Below the pieces are notes generated by a model that was not told where the DNA came from, did no database searches, and saw only the letters and a list, made by a program, of their open reading frames with translations. The translations under genes were made by a program, and so were the position numbers. Positions 20,092-28,406 of a stretch of 64,000 nt of DNA are shown here, piece after piece. Every line of letters starts with the position of its first letter. Position 1 is the first letter of the stretch. This stretch comes from Ornithinimicrobium pekingense DSM 21552. Lineage in GTDB: Bacteria; Actinomycetota; Actinomycetes; Actinomycetales; Dermatophilaceae. Location: contig NZ_ATWJ01000015.1 in NCBI RefSeq assembly GCF_000421185.1, forward strand, positions 186,001-250,000. The letters run 5' to 3'.

Positions 20092-20097
20092 CACGAT
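20092..20097 (+). promoter_or_regulatory. possible -10 element before the DUF1801 gene
   Basis: CACGAT ends six bases before ATG 20104. Weak match to TANNNT, correct spacing. Confidence 0.25.
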
Positions 20098-20103
20098 GAG
20101 CTC

Positions 20104-20535
20104 ATGGCTGGCAGAGCACCGAAGACCGCGCCCACCGGCGTCCGGCCCGGGGCGTTCCTGGAGACCGTGGACGGGCGACGGGCCGAGGAGGGGCGCGTCC
20201 TGCTCGACCTGATGACGGAGGCCACGGGCACGGAGGGGGTGATGTGGGGCCCGTCGATGGTCGGCTACGGGTCGTTGCACTATCGCTCCCCGGGGGGTGG
20301 CGCCGAGGGCACGTGGTTCCGGGTGGGCTTCTCCCCGCGCAAGGCCAAGCTGACCTTCTACGGGCTGCAGGGCCACCCGCGCAGCGAGGAGCTGCTGGCC
20401 AGGCTGGGGCCGCACACCCTCGGCGCGGGGTGCGTCTACGCCAACCGGCTGGAGCGCCTCGACCTCGACGTGCTGCGCGAGCTGGTCGCCCACGCCTTCC
20501 AGGACGTCACCGGCGTGGAGGTCGTCGACGGCTGA
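20104..20535 (+). CDS. DUF1801 (YdhG-like) protein
   Basis: The 143-aa protein matches small DUF1801/YdhG-like proteins: RRAEEGRVLLDLMTEATG, MWGPSMVGYGSLHYRSP (the conserved W-G-x-S/P segment), WFRVGFSPRKAKLTFYGL and the ending LGAGCVYANRLERLDLDVLRELV. These proteins have a small alpha/beta fold and no firmly assigned biochemical role. ATG 20104 is preferred to the longer upstream frame, which overlaps the GNAT gene. Confidence 0.85.
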   Translation: MAGRAPKTAPTGVRPGAFLETVDGRRAEEGRVLLDLMTEATGTEGVMWGPSMVGYGSLHYRSPGGGAEGTWFRVGFSPRKAKLTFYGLQGHPRSEELLARLGPHTLGAGCVYANRLERLDLDVLRELVAHAFQDVTGVEVVDG

Positions 20536-20574
20536 GGCCTGTGGACGACACCCGGGACCGGGGGTGGCACCGCT

Positions 20575-20580
20575 TAGGCT
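20575..20580 (+). promoter_or_regulatory. leaderless -10 element for the DinG-like helicase
   Basis: TAGGCT ends six bases before ATG 20587; no Shine-Dalgarno sequence. Confidence 0.6.
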
Positions 20581-20586
20581 GAACCC

Positions 20587-22800
20587 ATGCCGAGCACCCC
20601 TGACCTCGACGCGCTGCTCCACGCCGCGGTGACCGCGGTCGGCGGCACCGAGCGCCCGGGGCAGGTGCAGATGGCGCACGCCGTGGAGCGCGCGGTCGAG
20701 CGCGAGGAGCACCTGCTCGTGCAGGCCGGCACCGGCACCGGCAAGTCGTTGGCCTACCTGGTCCCGGCGATCGCCCACGCCGTGCGCACCGGCAAGCCGG
20801 CCGTGGTGGCGACTGCGACCCTGGCCCTGCAGGCCCAGATCGTCGACCGCGACCTGCCGCGCATCGCCGACGCGCTGGCGCCGCTGCTCGGTCGCCGCCC
20901 GACCTTCGCGCTGGTCAAGGGCCGGTCCAACTACCTGTGCGAGCACAAGCTCGTCGGCGGCTTCCCGGACGAGGACGAGGACGCGCTGCTGAGCGTGGGG
21001 ACCTTCGACCGCGACCGCTCCCGGCTGGGGGAGGAGGTCGTGCGGCTGCGCGAGTGGGCCGAGATCACCGAGTCCGGCGACCGCGACGAGCTCGTCCCCG
21101 GGGTGAGCAACCGCGCCTGGCGGCAGGTGTCGGTCACCGCGCACGAGTGTCTGGGCAGCCGCTGCCCGGTCGTCGCCGAGTGCTTCGTCGAGCGCTCCCG
21201 CGAGGCGGCCAAGGAGGTCGACGTCATCGTCACCAACCACTCCTTCATGGCCATCGACGCCTTCGAGGGCAGGTTCATGCTGCCCGAGCACGACCTGCTG
21301 GTGGTCGACGAGGCGCACGAGCTCACCGACCGGATCACCTCCACGGTCACCGACGAGCTCACCTCGGGGTCGGTGTCGGTGGCGGCGCGGCGTGCGGGCA
21401 GGGGAGACGCAGCGGGGCGGCTGGCCGACACCGTCGACCTGCTCGCCGACGCGCTGGCCGACCTGCCCGAGGGCAAGCTCGCGCACCTGCCCGAGCGCCT
21501 GGTCACCACCCTCCAGCTCGTGCGTGACGCGGCCCGCGACACCCTCTCCGACCTCACGCCGGAGAAGGGCGCCGAGGTCGACGGGTCCACGCAGCTGGCG
21601 CTCGCGGCCGTCGAGGAGGTCCACGACACCGCGGGCCGGGTGCTCGAGGAGCGCGAGCTCGACGTCGCGTGGGTCACCCAGGACCAGCGCCGCGGCGCCG
21701 TGCTGCGGGTGGCGCCGATGAGCGTGGCGATGGCGGTGCGCGAGAAGATCTTCAGCGAGCGGACGGTGGTGCTCACCTCCGCCACGCTCGAGCTCGGAGG
21801 CACCTTCGACGCCGTGGCCGGCACCATCGGCCTGCGGGGCGCCGGTTCGCCGCCGTGGGAGGGGCTCGACGTGGGGTCGCCGTTCGACTACCCCCAGCAG
21901 GCCATCGCGTATGTCGCCGCGCACCTGCCCCCGCCCGGTCGCGACGGCGCGGCCCCGGTCGTCTTCGACGAGATCGAGGCGCTCGTGCGGGCCGCCGGGG
22001 GACGCACGCTGGGGCTGTTCAGCTCGCGCCGGGCCGCCGAGGCGGCGGCGGAGGAGATGCGCTCCCGGCTGGCCGACGACGGCATCACCGTCCTGTGCCA
22101 GGGCGAGGACCAGATGCCCACGCTGGTGCGGCAGTTCGCCTCCGACGCCCGGACCTGCCTGTTCGGGACGATGTCGCTGTGGCAGGGGGTCGACGTGCCG
22201 GGGGCGGCCTGCCAGCTGGTGATCATCGACCGCATCCCGTTCCCGCGCCCGGACGACCCGCTGTCCTCCGCACGGACCGAGGCGATCTCGCGGATGGGAG
22301 GCAACGGCTTCATGGCCGTCTCGGCCACCCACGCGGCGCTGCGTCTGGCGCAGGGGGCGGGCCGGCTCGTGCGGCGTGGCGACGACCGCGGCGTGGTCGC
22401 CTTCCTCGACTCCCGGATGATGCGGGCCCGCTACGCACCCTTCCTGCAGAAGTCGCTGCCGCCCTTCTGGCCGACCAGCGACCGGGCCCTGGTGCTCCAG
22501 GCCCTGGAGCGGCTCGACGCCACCGCGCCCGAGGTGGTGCCGGTGGCCGCCCCCGCCGCGCGCGGGCTGGGCGGTGCACCGCTCACCACGGCGACGGCCG
22601 CGGCGGGCGCGGTCCCGGTGGCCCGGTCACCGCGCACGGCGGTGACCGGCGGGCACGCCTGGACCGACGAGCAGGACGAGGAGCTGCGCGACGGCCTCGA
22701 GTCGGGCGTCACGGTGGAGGAGCTCGCCACCCACCTCGAGCTGGCCCCCGACCTGGTGACCGCCCGCATCAACCAGCTGGGCCTGGAGGTGCCGGCGTGA
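20587..22800 (+). CDS. DinG-family ATP-dependent DNA helicase
   Basis: The 737-aa protein is an XPD/DinG-type superfamily 2 helicase. It shows Walker A QAGTGTGKSLAYL near residue 47, a four-cysteine iron-sulfur cluster set (YLCEHK near residue 118; CLGSRCPVVAEC near residue 190), the DEAH box VVDEAHELTD near residue 240, and the C-terminal motifs LTSATLELGG, GLFSSRRAAE, LWQGVDVPG and QGAGRLVRRGDDRG. Such enzymes unwind damaged or structured DNA. The last 60 residues, WTDEQDEELRDGL and EELATHLELAPDLV, look like an added helix-turn-helix-type tail. GTGA overlap couples it to the DUF952 gene. Confidence 0.93.
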   Translation: MPSTPDLDALLHAAVTAVGGTERPGQVQMAHAVERAVEREEHLLVQAGTGTGKSLAYLVPAIAHAVRTGKPAVVATATLALQAQIVDRDLPRIADALAPLLGRRPTFALVKGRSNYLCEHKLVGGFPDEDEDALLSVGTFDRDRSRLGEEVVRLREWAEITESGDRDELVPGVSNRAWRQVSVTAHECLGSRCPVVAECFVERSREAAKEVDVIVTNHSFMAIDAFEGRFMLPEHDLLVVDEAHELTDRITSTVTDELTSGSVSVAARRAGRGDAAGRLADTVDLLADALADLPEGKLAHLPERLVTTLQLVRDAARDTLSDLTPEKGAEVDGSTQLALAAVEEVHDTAGRVLEERELDVAWVTQDQRRGAVLRVAPMSVAMAVREKIFSERTVVLTSATLELGGTFDAVAGTIGLRGAGSPPWEGLDVGSPFDYPQQAIAYVAAHLPPPGRDGAAPVVFDEIEALVRAAGGRTLGLFSSRRAAEAAAEEMRSRLADDGITVLCQGEDQMPTLVRQFASDARTCLFGTMSLWQGVDVPGAACQLVIIDRIPFPRPDDPLSSARTEAISRMGGNGFMAVSATHAALRLAQGAGRLVRRGDDRGVVAFLDSRMMRARYAPFLQKSLPPFWPTSDRALVLQALERLDATAPEVVPVAAPAARGLGGAPLTTATAAAGAVPVARSPRTAVTGGHAWTDEQDEELRDGLESGVTVEELATHLELAPDLVTARINQLGLEVPA

Positions 22801-23225
22801 GCGAGGGCGGTCCCACCGACGCGCAGCAGGAGGAGAACGCCGAGGGGCGTCCGCTGTGGCACCTCGCCGAGCTCACCCACTGGCAGGACGCGCTGCGCAC
22901 CGGCACCTACGACCGGTCCACCCGGGGTGCGACGCTCGCCGAGGTCGGGTTCGTCCACGCCTCCTGGCCCGAGCAGCTGCCGGGGGTCGCCAAGGTGCTC
23001 TACGCCCGGGTGGCCGAGCCGCTGGTGGTGCTGGAGATCGACCCGGGAGCGCTGGAGCAGGCCGGGGTCGAGGTGCGGGTGGAGCCGGGCGACCCGCAGG
23101 ACCCTGCCTCGCCGCTCTTCCCGCACCTCTACGGGCCGCTGCCTGTCAGCGCGGTGACCCGCACCAGGCCGGCCGCCGTCGAGAAGGGCTGGCTGGACCT
23201 CGGGCCCTGGGAGGCCCGGGCCTGA
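22797..23225 (+). CDS. DUF952 family protein
   Basis: The 142-aa protein has the DUF952 layout: LWHLAELTHWQDALRTGTYD at residue 19, GFVHASWPEQLPGVAKVLY, LVVLEIDPGAL, and FPHLYGPLPVSAVTR. In related proteins this fold resembles ADP-ribosyl-transfer or glutathione-transferase-like small domains, but activity is not proven. The GTG start overlaps the helicase stop, so it is translated with the helicase. Confidence 0.85.
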   Translation: MSEGGPTDAQQEENAEGRPLWHLAELTHWQDALRTGTYDRSTRGATLAEVGFVHASWPEQLPGVAKVLYARVAEPLVVLEIDPGALEQAGVEVRVEPGDPQDPASPLFPHLYGPLPVSAVTRTRPAAVEKGWLDLGPWEARA

Positions 23226-23243
23226 CCGGACCCGGGTCGGTCA
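23223..23243. terminator. dyad overlapping two convergent stop codons
   Basis: An imperfect palindrome (10 bp arms with one bulged G) spans the DUF952 stop (23223-23225) and the stop of the convergent membrane protein (23241-23243). It may act as a shared terminator, though there is almost no loop. Confidence 0.3.
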
Positions 23244-23600
23244 CTGACCCATCGGCACGGTGTTGAGCACCGTGAAGCCGACGGCCAGGGCGACGAGGAT
23301 GCCCGCCGGTACCCAGCCGCGCCGGTCGCGGCGCCGCCGGCTCGCGCGCGCGGCGAACCACGAGGAGAGCACCGCGGGCAGCGCGAAGACCGCCAGGGCC
23401 GGGACGGTCGCGAGCACGCCTGCCCACAGCGGCGGCCGCGCGTCCCCGACCGGGTAGCCGAGCAGGCCGATGAGCCCCTCCCCGACGAGGAAGGCCCCGA
23501 AGAACACGACCGGCAGCAGCAGCATCGACAGCCAGGCGTTGCGCACGTCGTGGTCGCCCTGGTTCGTGGGGCGGCGGTGGTGGGTGGTCGTCGTCGACAT
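23241..23600 (-). CDS. small membrane protein of unknown function
   Basis: A 119-aa protein with three predicted membrane segments: LSMLLLPVVFFGAFLVGEGLIGLL (about residues 24-47), WAGVLATVPALAVFALPAVLSSWFAA (58-83) and AGILVALAVGFTVLNTV (98-115), and an arginine-rich loop between the second and third. ATG 23600 has AGGAGGT eight bases upstream. I do not recognise a family. A dyad sequence lies in its promoter region. Confidence 0.65.
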   Translation of the reverse strand: MSTTTTHHRRPTNQGDHDVRNAWLSMLLLPVVFFGAFLVGEGLIGLLGYPVGDARPPLWAGVLATVPALAVFALPAVLSSWFAARASRRRRDRRGWVPAGILVALAVGFTVLNTVPMGQ

Positions 23601-23663
23601 CGTCCGCACCTCCTGCGGGTGGGGAGGGCGGGCGGTGCCCGTCGGCTCCTGCCCCATCTTCCT

Positions 23664-23681
23664 CCTACGAGACATAGTAGG
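23664..23681 (-). promoter_or_regulatory. dyad with TACTAT -10 upstream of the small membrane protein
   Basis: CCTAC and GTAGG flank an 8-base centre, and on the minus strand TACTAT inside it could be a -10 box. The CTAC...GTAG arms recall operators of BlaI/MecI-type repressors, but no such regulator is nearby. Confidence 0.3.
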
Positions 23682-23747
23682 CAAGTCGCGTCACCGGCGG
23701 TCCGGCCAGCCTGTGCAGAGGGCCGCGGGCCTGTCGCCCGGACGTGG

Positions 23748-23753
23748 CAGGCT
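23748..23753 (+). promoter_or_regulatory. candidate leaderless -10 element for holA
   Basis: CAGGCT ends six bases before GTG 23760. First base is not T; spacing matches other genes in the window. Confidence 0.35.
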
Positions 23754-23759
23754 GGAGCC

Positions 23760-24734
23760 GTGACGTCACCGCCGGAGCTCGCCCTCATCACCGGACCCGA
23801 GGAGATCCTCGCCGAGCGCGGGGTGGAGTCGGTGGTCCACGCGGTCCGGGCCGCCGAGCCCGAGGCCGAGGTCGTCAAGCTCTACGCCTCCTCCTACCAG
23901 CCGGGCGAGCTGCTGGTGCACGCCAGCCCGAGCCTCTTCGGCGGCTGGACGGTCATCGTCGTGCACGACCTGGACGAGGCCGACGACGCGCTGGTGGAGG
24001 ACGTCCTGGGCTACCTGCAGCGACCGGCCGACGGCGTCACGCTCGTCGTGCGTCACAAGAGCGGCAACCGCGCCAAGAAGGTCCTCGACACCCTGCGCAA
24101 GGGCGGCGCCCGGGTCATCGAGGCCAAGGCCGTCAAGACCGAGGCCGACAAGCACGCCTTCGTCAAGCACGAGTTCCGCGAGGCGCGGCGACGGATCACC
24201 GAGGAGGCCGTCTCCGCCCTGGTGCTCGCGGTCGGCAAGGACCTGCGTGAGCTCGCCGGCGCCTGCGCCCAGCTGGTCCGCGACGTCGAGGGCATGGTCG
24301 AGGTCGAGGACGTCACCACCTACTACGGCGAGCGGGTCGAGACGACCGGCTTCAAGGTGGCCGAGGCGGCGCTCGCGGGCGACGAGGCCACCGCCGTCCG
24401 GCTGCTGCGGCACGCGATGCTCGGCGGGCTCGACCCGGTCCCGATCGTCGCGGTGCTGGCCATGCAGCTGCGCCAGGTGGGCAAGGTCGCGGCCGCCGGG
24501 CGGGGCAGCAGCGGGCAGATCGCTCGCGACCTGGGCATGGCCCCGTGGCAGGTCGACCAGGCGCGCCGGGTCGCGCAGGGCTGGGACGGCGTCCGCCTCG
24601 GCCGCGCCATCGAGGCGGTCGCGCGCGCGGACGTCGACGTCAAGGGCGGCCTGCGCACCGAGGCCTCGGTGCGGTCGCCGGAGTATGCCGTCGAGCGCGC
24701 GGTCCTGGAGGTGTGCCGGGCACGCACCGCGTGA
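23760..24734 (+). CDS. holA: DNA polymerase III subunit delta
   Basis: HolA opens the beta clamp within the clamp loader. The 324-aa protein has the delta-subunit layout: LALITGPEEILAERGVESVV at the N-terminus, FGGWTVIVVHDLDEADD near residue 60, LVVRHKSGNRAKKVLD, GKDLRELAGACAQLV and YYGERVETTGFKVAEAALAGD in the middle, and the C-terminal VAVLAMQLRQVGKVAAAG and GMAPWQVDQARRVAQGW. It precedes rpsT in the same direction. In many actinobacteria holA directly follows comEC; here it lies upstream of leuS. Confidence 0.92.
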   Translation: MTSPPELALITGPEEILAERGVESVVHAVRAAEPEAEVVKLYASSYQPGELLVHASPSLFGGWTVIVVHDLDEADDALVEDVLGYLQRPADGVTLVVRHKSGNRAKKVLDTLRKGGARVIEAKAVKTEADKHAFVKHEFREARRRITEEAVSALVLAVGKDLRELAGACAQLVRDVEGMVEVEDVTTYYGERVETTGFKVAEAALAGDEATAVRLLRHAMLGGLDPVPIVAVLAMQLRQVGKVAAAGRGSSGQIARDLGMAPWQVDQARRVAQGWDGVRLGRAIEAVARADVDVKGGLRTEASVRSPEYAVERAVLEVCRARTA

Positions 24735-24772
24735 GCGCGAGCGGCATACCCGTCGGTGCTGCCGTCGCCGAC

Positions 24773-24802
24773 TTGGGTCCCGCGGCCCCGCGCTGGTAGA
24801 TT
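24773..24802 (+). promoter_or_regulatory. rpsT promoter
   Basis: TTGGGT (24773-24778) and TAGATT (24797-24802) are separated by 18 bases, a good sigma70-type promoter. It leaves an approximately 145-base 5' leader before rpsT, in which I see no clear fold. Confidence 0.6.
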
Positions 24803-24953
24803 GGTGGATCGCGTGCGCGCCCGGTCGTGCGCGCAGCGCATGCAGTACCCGCGCCCCCGGCCTCGCCCAGGGCACCCCCACGCCGCAACCGGCCGAGGCG
24901 CGGTCGTCGCCCTCTACGACACCCAGACCAACGACTGAGCAGGAAGACACCTC

Positions 24954-25220
24954 GTGGCAAACATCAAGTCCCAGATCAAGCGCGTCAAGACCAACGCCAA
25001 GCGCACCGAGCGCAACCGCGCCCACAAGTCCGAGCTGCGCACCTGGATCCGCAAGTTCCGCGAGGCCGCGGACTCCGGCGACCAGGCGAAGGCTCAGGAC
25101 GCGCTGCAGCTGGCGTCCAAGAAGCTGGACAAGGCCGTCTCCAAGGGCGTCATCCACGCCAACCAGGCGGCCAACAAGAAGTCCGCGATGGCCAAGAAGC
25201 TCAACACCATCGGCGCCTGA
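24954..25220 (+). CDS. rpsT: 30S ribosomal protein S20
   Basis: The 88-aa protein starts [20 protein letters not shown] and ends [16 protein letters not shown], the usual S20 sequence: a lysine-rich three-helix protein that binds 16S rRNA in the 30S body. GTG 24954 is preceded by AGGAAG about nine bases upstream. An 18-bp hairpin follows the stop. Confidence 0.98.
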   Translation: MANIKSQIKRVKTNAKRTERNRAHKSELRTWIRKFREAADSGDQAKAQDALQLASKKLDKAVSKGVIHANQAANKKSAMAKKLNTIGA

Positions 25221-25240
25221 CGCGCCGGCGGCACAGCCTG

Positions 25241-25280
25241 GCACAGGGCGCTCACCCCGCAGGGGGTGGGCGCCCTGTGC
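25241..25280 (+). terminator. 18-bp hairpin after rpsT
   Basis: Bases 25241-25258 pair with 25263-25280 (one G-U wobble) around the loop GCAG. No T tract follows. It separates rpsT from the leuS leader and directly abuts the leuS -10 box. Confidence 0.75.
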
Positions 25281-25282
25281 GC

Positions 25283-25288
25283 TACCAT
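25283..25288 (+). promoter_or_regulatory. -10 element for the leuS leader transcript
   Basis: TACCAT ends ten bases before ATG 25299 of the leader peptide, so the transcript would begin at or just before that codon. No -35 box is recognisable because the rpsT hairpin occupies that region. Confidence 0.5.
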
Positions 25289-25298
25289 CGTCAGAATC

Positions 25299-25340
25299 AT
25301 GACGACCCGTTGCGTGCTCCTCCTTACGCAGCCGCGCTGA
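25299..25340 (+). CDS. leucine-codon leader peptide of leuS
   Basis: A 13-codon frame reads MTTRCVLLLTQPR, with three Leu codons in a row (CTC CTC CTT, 25317-25325). It is followed by an 11-bp hairpin and an intrinsic terminator before leuS. This is the expected build of a translation-dependent attenuator that senses charged leucyl-tRNA. The rare CTT codon among Leu codons may add sensitivity. Too short to confirm by homology; the call rests on codon content and position. Confidence 0.7.
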   Translation: MTTRCVLLLTQPR

Positions 25341-25362
25341 CGACGCACACCCAGCGCGGCTG
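25329..25362 (+). promoter_or_regulatory. leader hairpin of the leuS attenuator
   Basis: A perfect 11-bp stem pairs 25329-25339 with 25352-25362 (loop of 12 bases). Its 5' arm overlaps the end of the leader peptide, so ribosome position controls whether it can form. Confidence 0.65.
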
Positions 25363-25363
25363 A

Positions 25364-25387
25364 CCCCTCTGCCCGAGGGGCTTTTTT
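25364..25387 (+). terminator. intrinsic terminator of the leuS attenuator
   Basis: CCCCTC (25364-25369) pairs with GAGGGG (25375-25380), followed by C and six T residues (25382-25387). It is the only T-tailed terminator noticed in the window and lies 63 bases upstream of the leuS start. Confidence 0.8.
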
Positions 25388-25450
25388 GTGCACCGAACCG
25401 GCCGGACGAAGCACGAACCACGAGCACGAGCAGACGAAGGACGAGGACTG

Positions 25451-28393
25451 ATGAGCGAGCGGATCCCGGAGCACCGCTACACGGCCGCGCTGGCCAACGA
25501 GATCGAGGCGCGCTGGCAGGAGCGATGGGAGGCCGAGGACACCTTCGCCTCGGCCAACCCCGCCGGGCCCTGGGCGGACCCGGACGACCCGCGCCTGGGG
25601 CAGGGCCACCGCTTCATCATGGACATGTTCCCCTACCCCTCGGGGACCGGCCTGCACGTGGGGCACCCCCTGGGGTTCATCGCCACCGACGTCCACGCGC
25701 GCTTCGCCCGCACCACCGGCATGAACGTGCTGCACACCATGGGCTTCGACGCCTTCGGCCTGCCCGCCGAGCAGTACGCCGTGCAGACCGGTCAGCACCC
25801 GCGCGTCACCACCGAGCGCAACATGGAGATCTACCGGGCCCAGCTGCGTCGGCTGGGGATGGGCCACGAGCAGCGCCGCAGCTTCGCCACGATCGACCCC
25901 GGCTACTACCGGTGGACCCAGTGGATCTTCACCCAGATCTTCGAGTCCTGGTATGACGTGGACGCGCCGGCGCGCACCGGCGAGGGCACCGGCCGGGCCC
26001 GGCCGATCCGCGAGCTGGTCGCCCAGTTCGCCTCCGGCGAGCGCGACCTGGACCTGCACGACGACGAGGGGCGGCCGCGCACCTGGGCTGACCTGAGCCC
26101 GGTGGAGCAGGCCGACGTGCTCGACGGCTACCGCCTGGCCTACCTGTCCTCGGCGCCGGTCAACTGGTGCCCCGGCCTGGGCACGGTGCTGTCCAACGAG
26201 GAGGTCACCGCCGACGGACGCTCCGAGCGCGGCAACTTCCCGGTGTTCAAGCGCAACCTGAGTCAGTGGATGATGCGCATCACCGCCTACGCCGACCGGC
26301 TGACCGACGACCTGGACCGGCTGGACTGGCCGGAGAAGGTCAAGCTCATGCAGCGCAACTGGATCGGCCGCTCCGTGGGCGCGACCGTGCGCTTCGACGT
26401 GCCTTCGGCCAGCTCCGGCCACGACGGCACCCTTCCCCTGCACGTGTTCACCACCCGGCCCGACACCCTGTTCGGCGCGACCTTCATGGTGGTGGCCCCC
26501 GAGCACCCGTCGCTGGCCGAGATCGTCCCGGACGCCTGGCCCGAGGGCACCGACCCGCGGTGGACCGACGGCGCACCCGACCCGCGCACCGCGGTGACGG
26601 CATACCAGCGGATGGCCTCGACCAAGAGCGACGTGGAGCGGCAGGCCGACGCCAAGACCAAGACCGGTGTGTTCACCGGTGCCTTCGCCACCAACCCCGT
26701 CGACGGCCGCCAGGTCCCCGTGTTCGTCGCCGACTACGTGCTGATGGGCTACGGCACCGGTGCGATCATGGCCGTCCCGGGCCAGGACCAGCGCGACTGG
26801 GACTTCGCGGTCGCCTACGGGCTGCCGATCATCCGCACCGTGCAGCCGACCGAGGGGCACCCGGAGGACCAGGCCTTCACCGGCGAGGGGCCGGCCGTCA
26901 ACTCCGCCAACGACGAGGTCAGCCTGGACGGGCTCGGCGTCGCCGAGGCCAAGGAGCGGATCATCGCCTGGCTGGTCGAGCGGGGCCTGGGACGCGAGAC
27001 CGTCACCTACCGGCTGCGCGACTGGCTGTTCAGCCGCCAGCGCTACTGGGGCGAGCCCTTCCCGGTCGTCTGGGACGAGGACGGCGTCGCGCACACCGTG
27101 CCCGACGAGATGCTGCCGGTCGAGCTGCCGGACGTGCCGGACTACAGCCCCCGCACCTACGAGCCCGAGGACGCCGACAGCTCGCCGGAGGCGCCGCTGG
27201 CCCGCGCCACCGACTGGGTCGAGGTCGAGCTGGACCTGGGCGACGGCCGCGGCGTGCGGAGGTACCGCCGCGAGACCAACACCATGCCCAACTGGGCCGG
27301 GAGCTGCTGGTACCACCTGCGCTACCTGGACCCCGCCAACGAGGACGCGCTGGTCGACCCGACCGTCGAGCGCTACTGGATCGGCCCGCGCCCTGCCCCG
27401 GTCGCCGGTGCGCCCGCCGGGGCCACCGACCCCGGTGGCGTCGACCTCTACGTCGGCGGCGTGGAGCATGCCGTCCTGCACCTGCTCTACTCCCGGTTCT
27501 GGCACAAGGTCCTTTTCGACCTGGGCTACGTCTCCTCCGAGGAGCCGTTCCGCCGGCTGATCAACCAGGGGATGATCGAGGCCTACGTCTACCGCGACGC
27601 CCGCGGCTTCCCGGTGCCGGCCGCCGAGGTCGAGGAGGTCCCCGACCCCGAGGGCGGTGCGCCCACCTTCACCTGGCAGGGCGAGCCCGTCACCCAGGAG
27701 TACGGGAAGATGGGCAAGTCGCTGAAGAACGTCGTCACCCCCGACGAGATGTGCGAGCAGTACGGTGCCGACACCTTCCGCGTCTACGAGATGTCGATGG
27801 GCCCGCTGGAGCAGTACCGCCCGTGGGAGACCCGCGCGGTCGTCGGCTCGATGCGCTTCCTGCAGCGGCTGTGGCGCAACGTCGTCGACGAGGAGACCGG
27901 TGAGCTGACGGTCACCGACGACCCGATGGACGTCGAGACCGAGAAGGCGCTGCACCGCACGATCGCCGGCGTGCGGGCCGACTACGAGGCGCTGCGGACC
28001 AACACCGCGATCGCCAAGATGATCGAGCTCAACAACCACCTGACCAAGCTGCCGGCCGCGCCGCGTGCCGCGGTGGAGCCGCTGGTGCAGATGGTGGCGC
28101 CGGTCGCCCCGCACGTCGCGGAGGAGCTGTGGTCGCGGCTGGGGCACGAGGGGTCGCTGGCCTGGGCGCCCTTCCCCGAGGCCGACCCGCAGCTGCTGGT
28201 CGAGGACACCGTGACCTGCGTGGTGCAGGTCAGGGGCAAGGTCCGCGACCGGCTGGAGGTGGCCGCCGACGTCGACGAGGCGACGCTGCAGGAGCTGGCG
28301 CTGGCCAGCCCGAAGGTGCAGGCGATCATCGACGGCGCGCCGGTGCGCAAGGTCATCGTCCGGGCCCCCGGCCTGGTCAACATCGTCGTCTGA
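25451..28393 (+). CDS. leuS: leucyl-tRNA synthetase
   Basis: LeuRS charges tRNA-Leu. The 980-aa protein has the class I signature [15 protein letters not shown] near residue 65, the editing domain with [19 protein letters not shown] and the [13 protein letters not shown] region, the zinc-type/leucine-specific inserts, and KMGKS (variant of KMSKS) near residue 753, ending in the small C-terminal domain with [17 protein letters not shown] 25451 has AAGGA nine bases and GAGGA three bases upstream. Expression is probably set by the upstream leader-peptide attenuator. Confidence 0.98.
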   Translation: MSERIPEHRYTAALANEIEARWQERWEAEDTFASANPAGPWADPDDPRLGQGHRFIMDMFPYPSGTGLHVGHPLGFIATDVHARFARTTGMNVLHTMGFDAFGLPAEQYAVQTGQHPRVTTERNMEIYRAQLRRLGMGHEQRRSFATIDPGYYRWTQWIFTQIFESWYDVDAPARTGEGTGRARPIRELVAQFASGERDLDLHDDEGRPRTWADLSPVEQADVLDGYRLAYLSSAPVNWCPGLGTVLSNEEVTADGRSERGNFPVFKRNLSQWMMRITAYADRLTDDLDRLDWPEKVKLMQRNWIGRSVGATVRFDVPSASSGHDGTLPLHVFTTRPDTLFGATFMVVAPEHPSLAEIVPDAWPEGTDPRWTDGAPDPRTAVTAYQRMASTKSDVERQADAKTKTGVFTGAFATNPVDGRQVPVFVADYVLMGYGTGAIMAVPGQDQRDWDFAVAYGLPIIRTVQPTEGHPEDQAFTGEGPAVNSANDEVSLDGLGVAEAKERIIAWLVERGLGRETVTYRLRDWLFSRQRYWGEPFPVVWDEDGVAHTVPDEMLPVELPDVPDYSPRTYEPEDADSSPEAPLARATDWVEVELDLGDGRGVRRYRRETNTMPNWAGSCWYHLRYLDPANEDALVDPTVERYWIGPRPAPVAGAPAGATDPGGVDLYVGGVEHAVLHLLYSRFWHKVLFDLGYVSSEEPFRRLINQGMIEAYVYRDARGFPVPAAEVEEVPDPEGGAPTFTWQGEPVTQEYGKMGKSLKNVVTPDEMCEQYGADTFRVYEMSMGPLEQYRPWETRAVVGSMRFLQRLWRNVVDEETGELTVTDDPMDVETEKALHRTIAGVRADYEALRTNTAIAKMIELNNHLTKLPAAPRAAVEPLVQMVAPVAPHVAEELWSRLGHEGSLAWAPFPEADPQLLVEDTVTCVVQVRGKVRDRLEVAADVDEATLQELALASPKVQAIIDGAPVRKVIVRAPGLVNIVV

Positions 28394-28406
28394 GGTCCGT
28401 GCCCCG

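Noticed and set aside
24803-24953. Riboswitch or protein-autoregulation structure in the rpsT leader
   Set aside because: No convincing stem or known motif is visible. The leader length alone is not enough.
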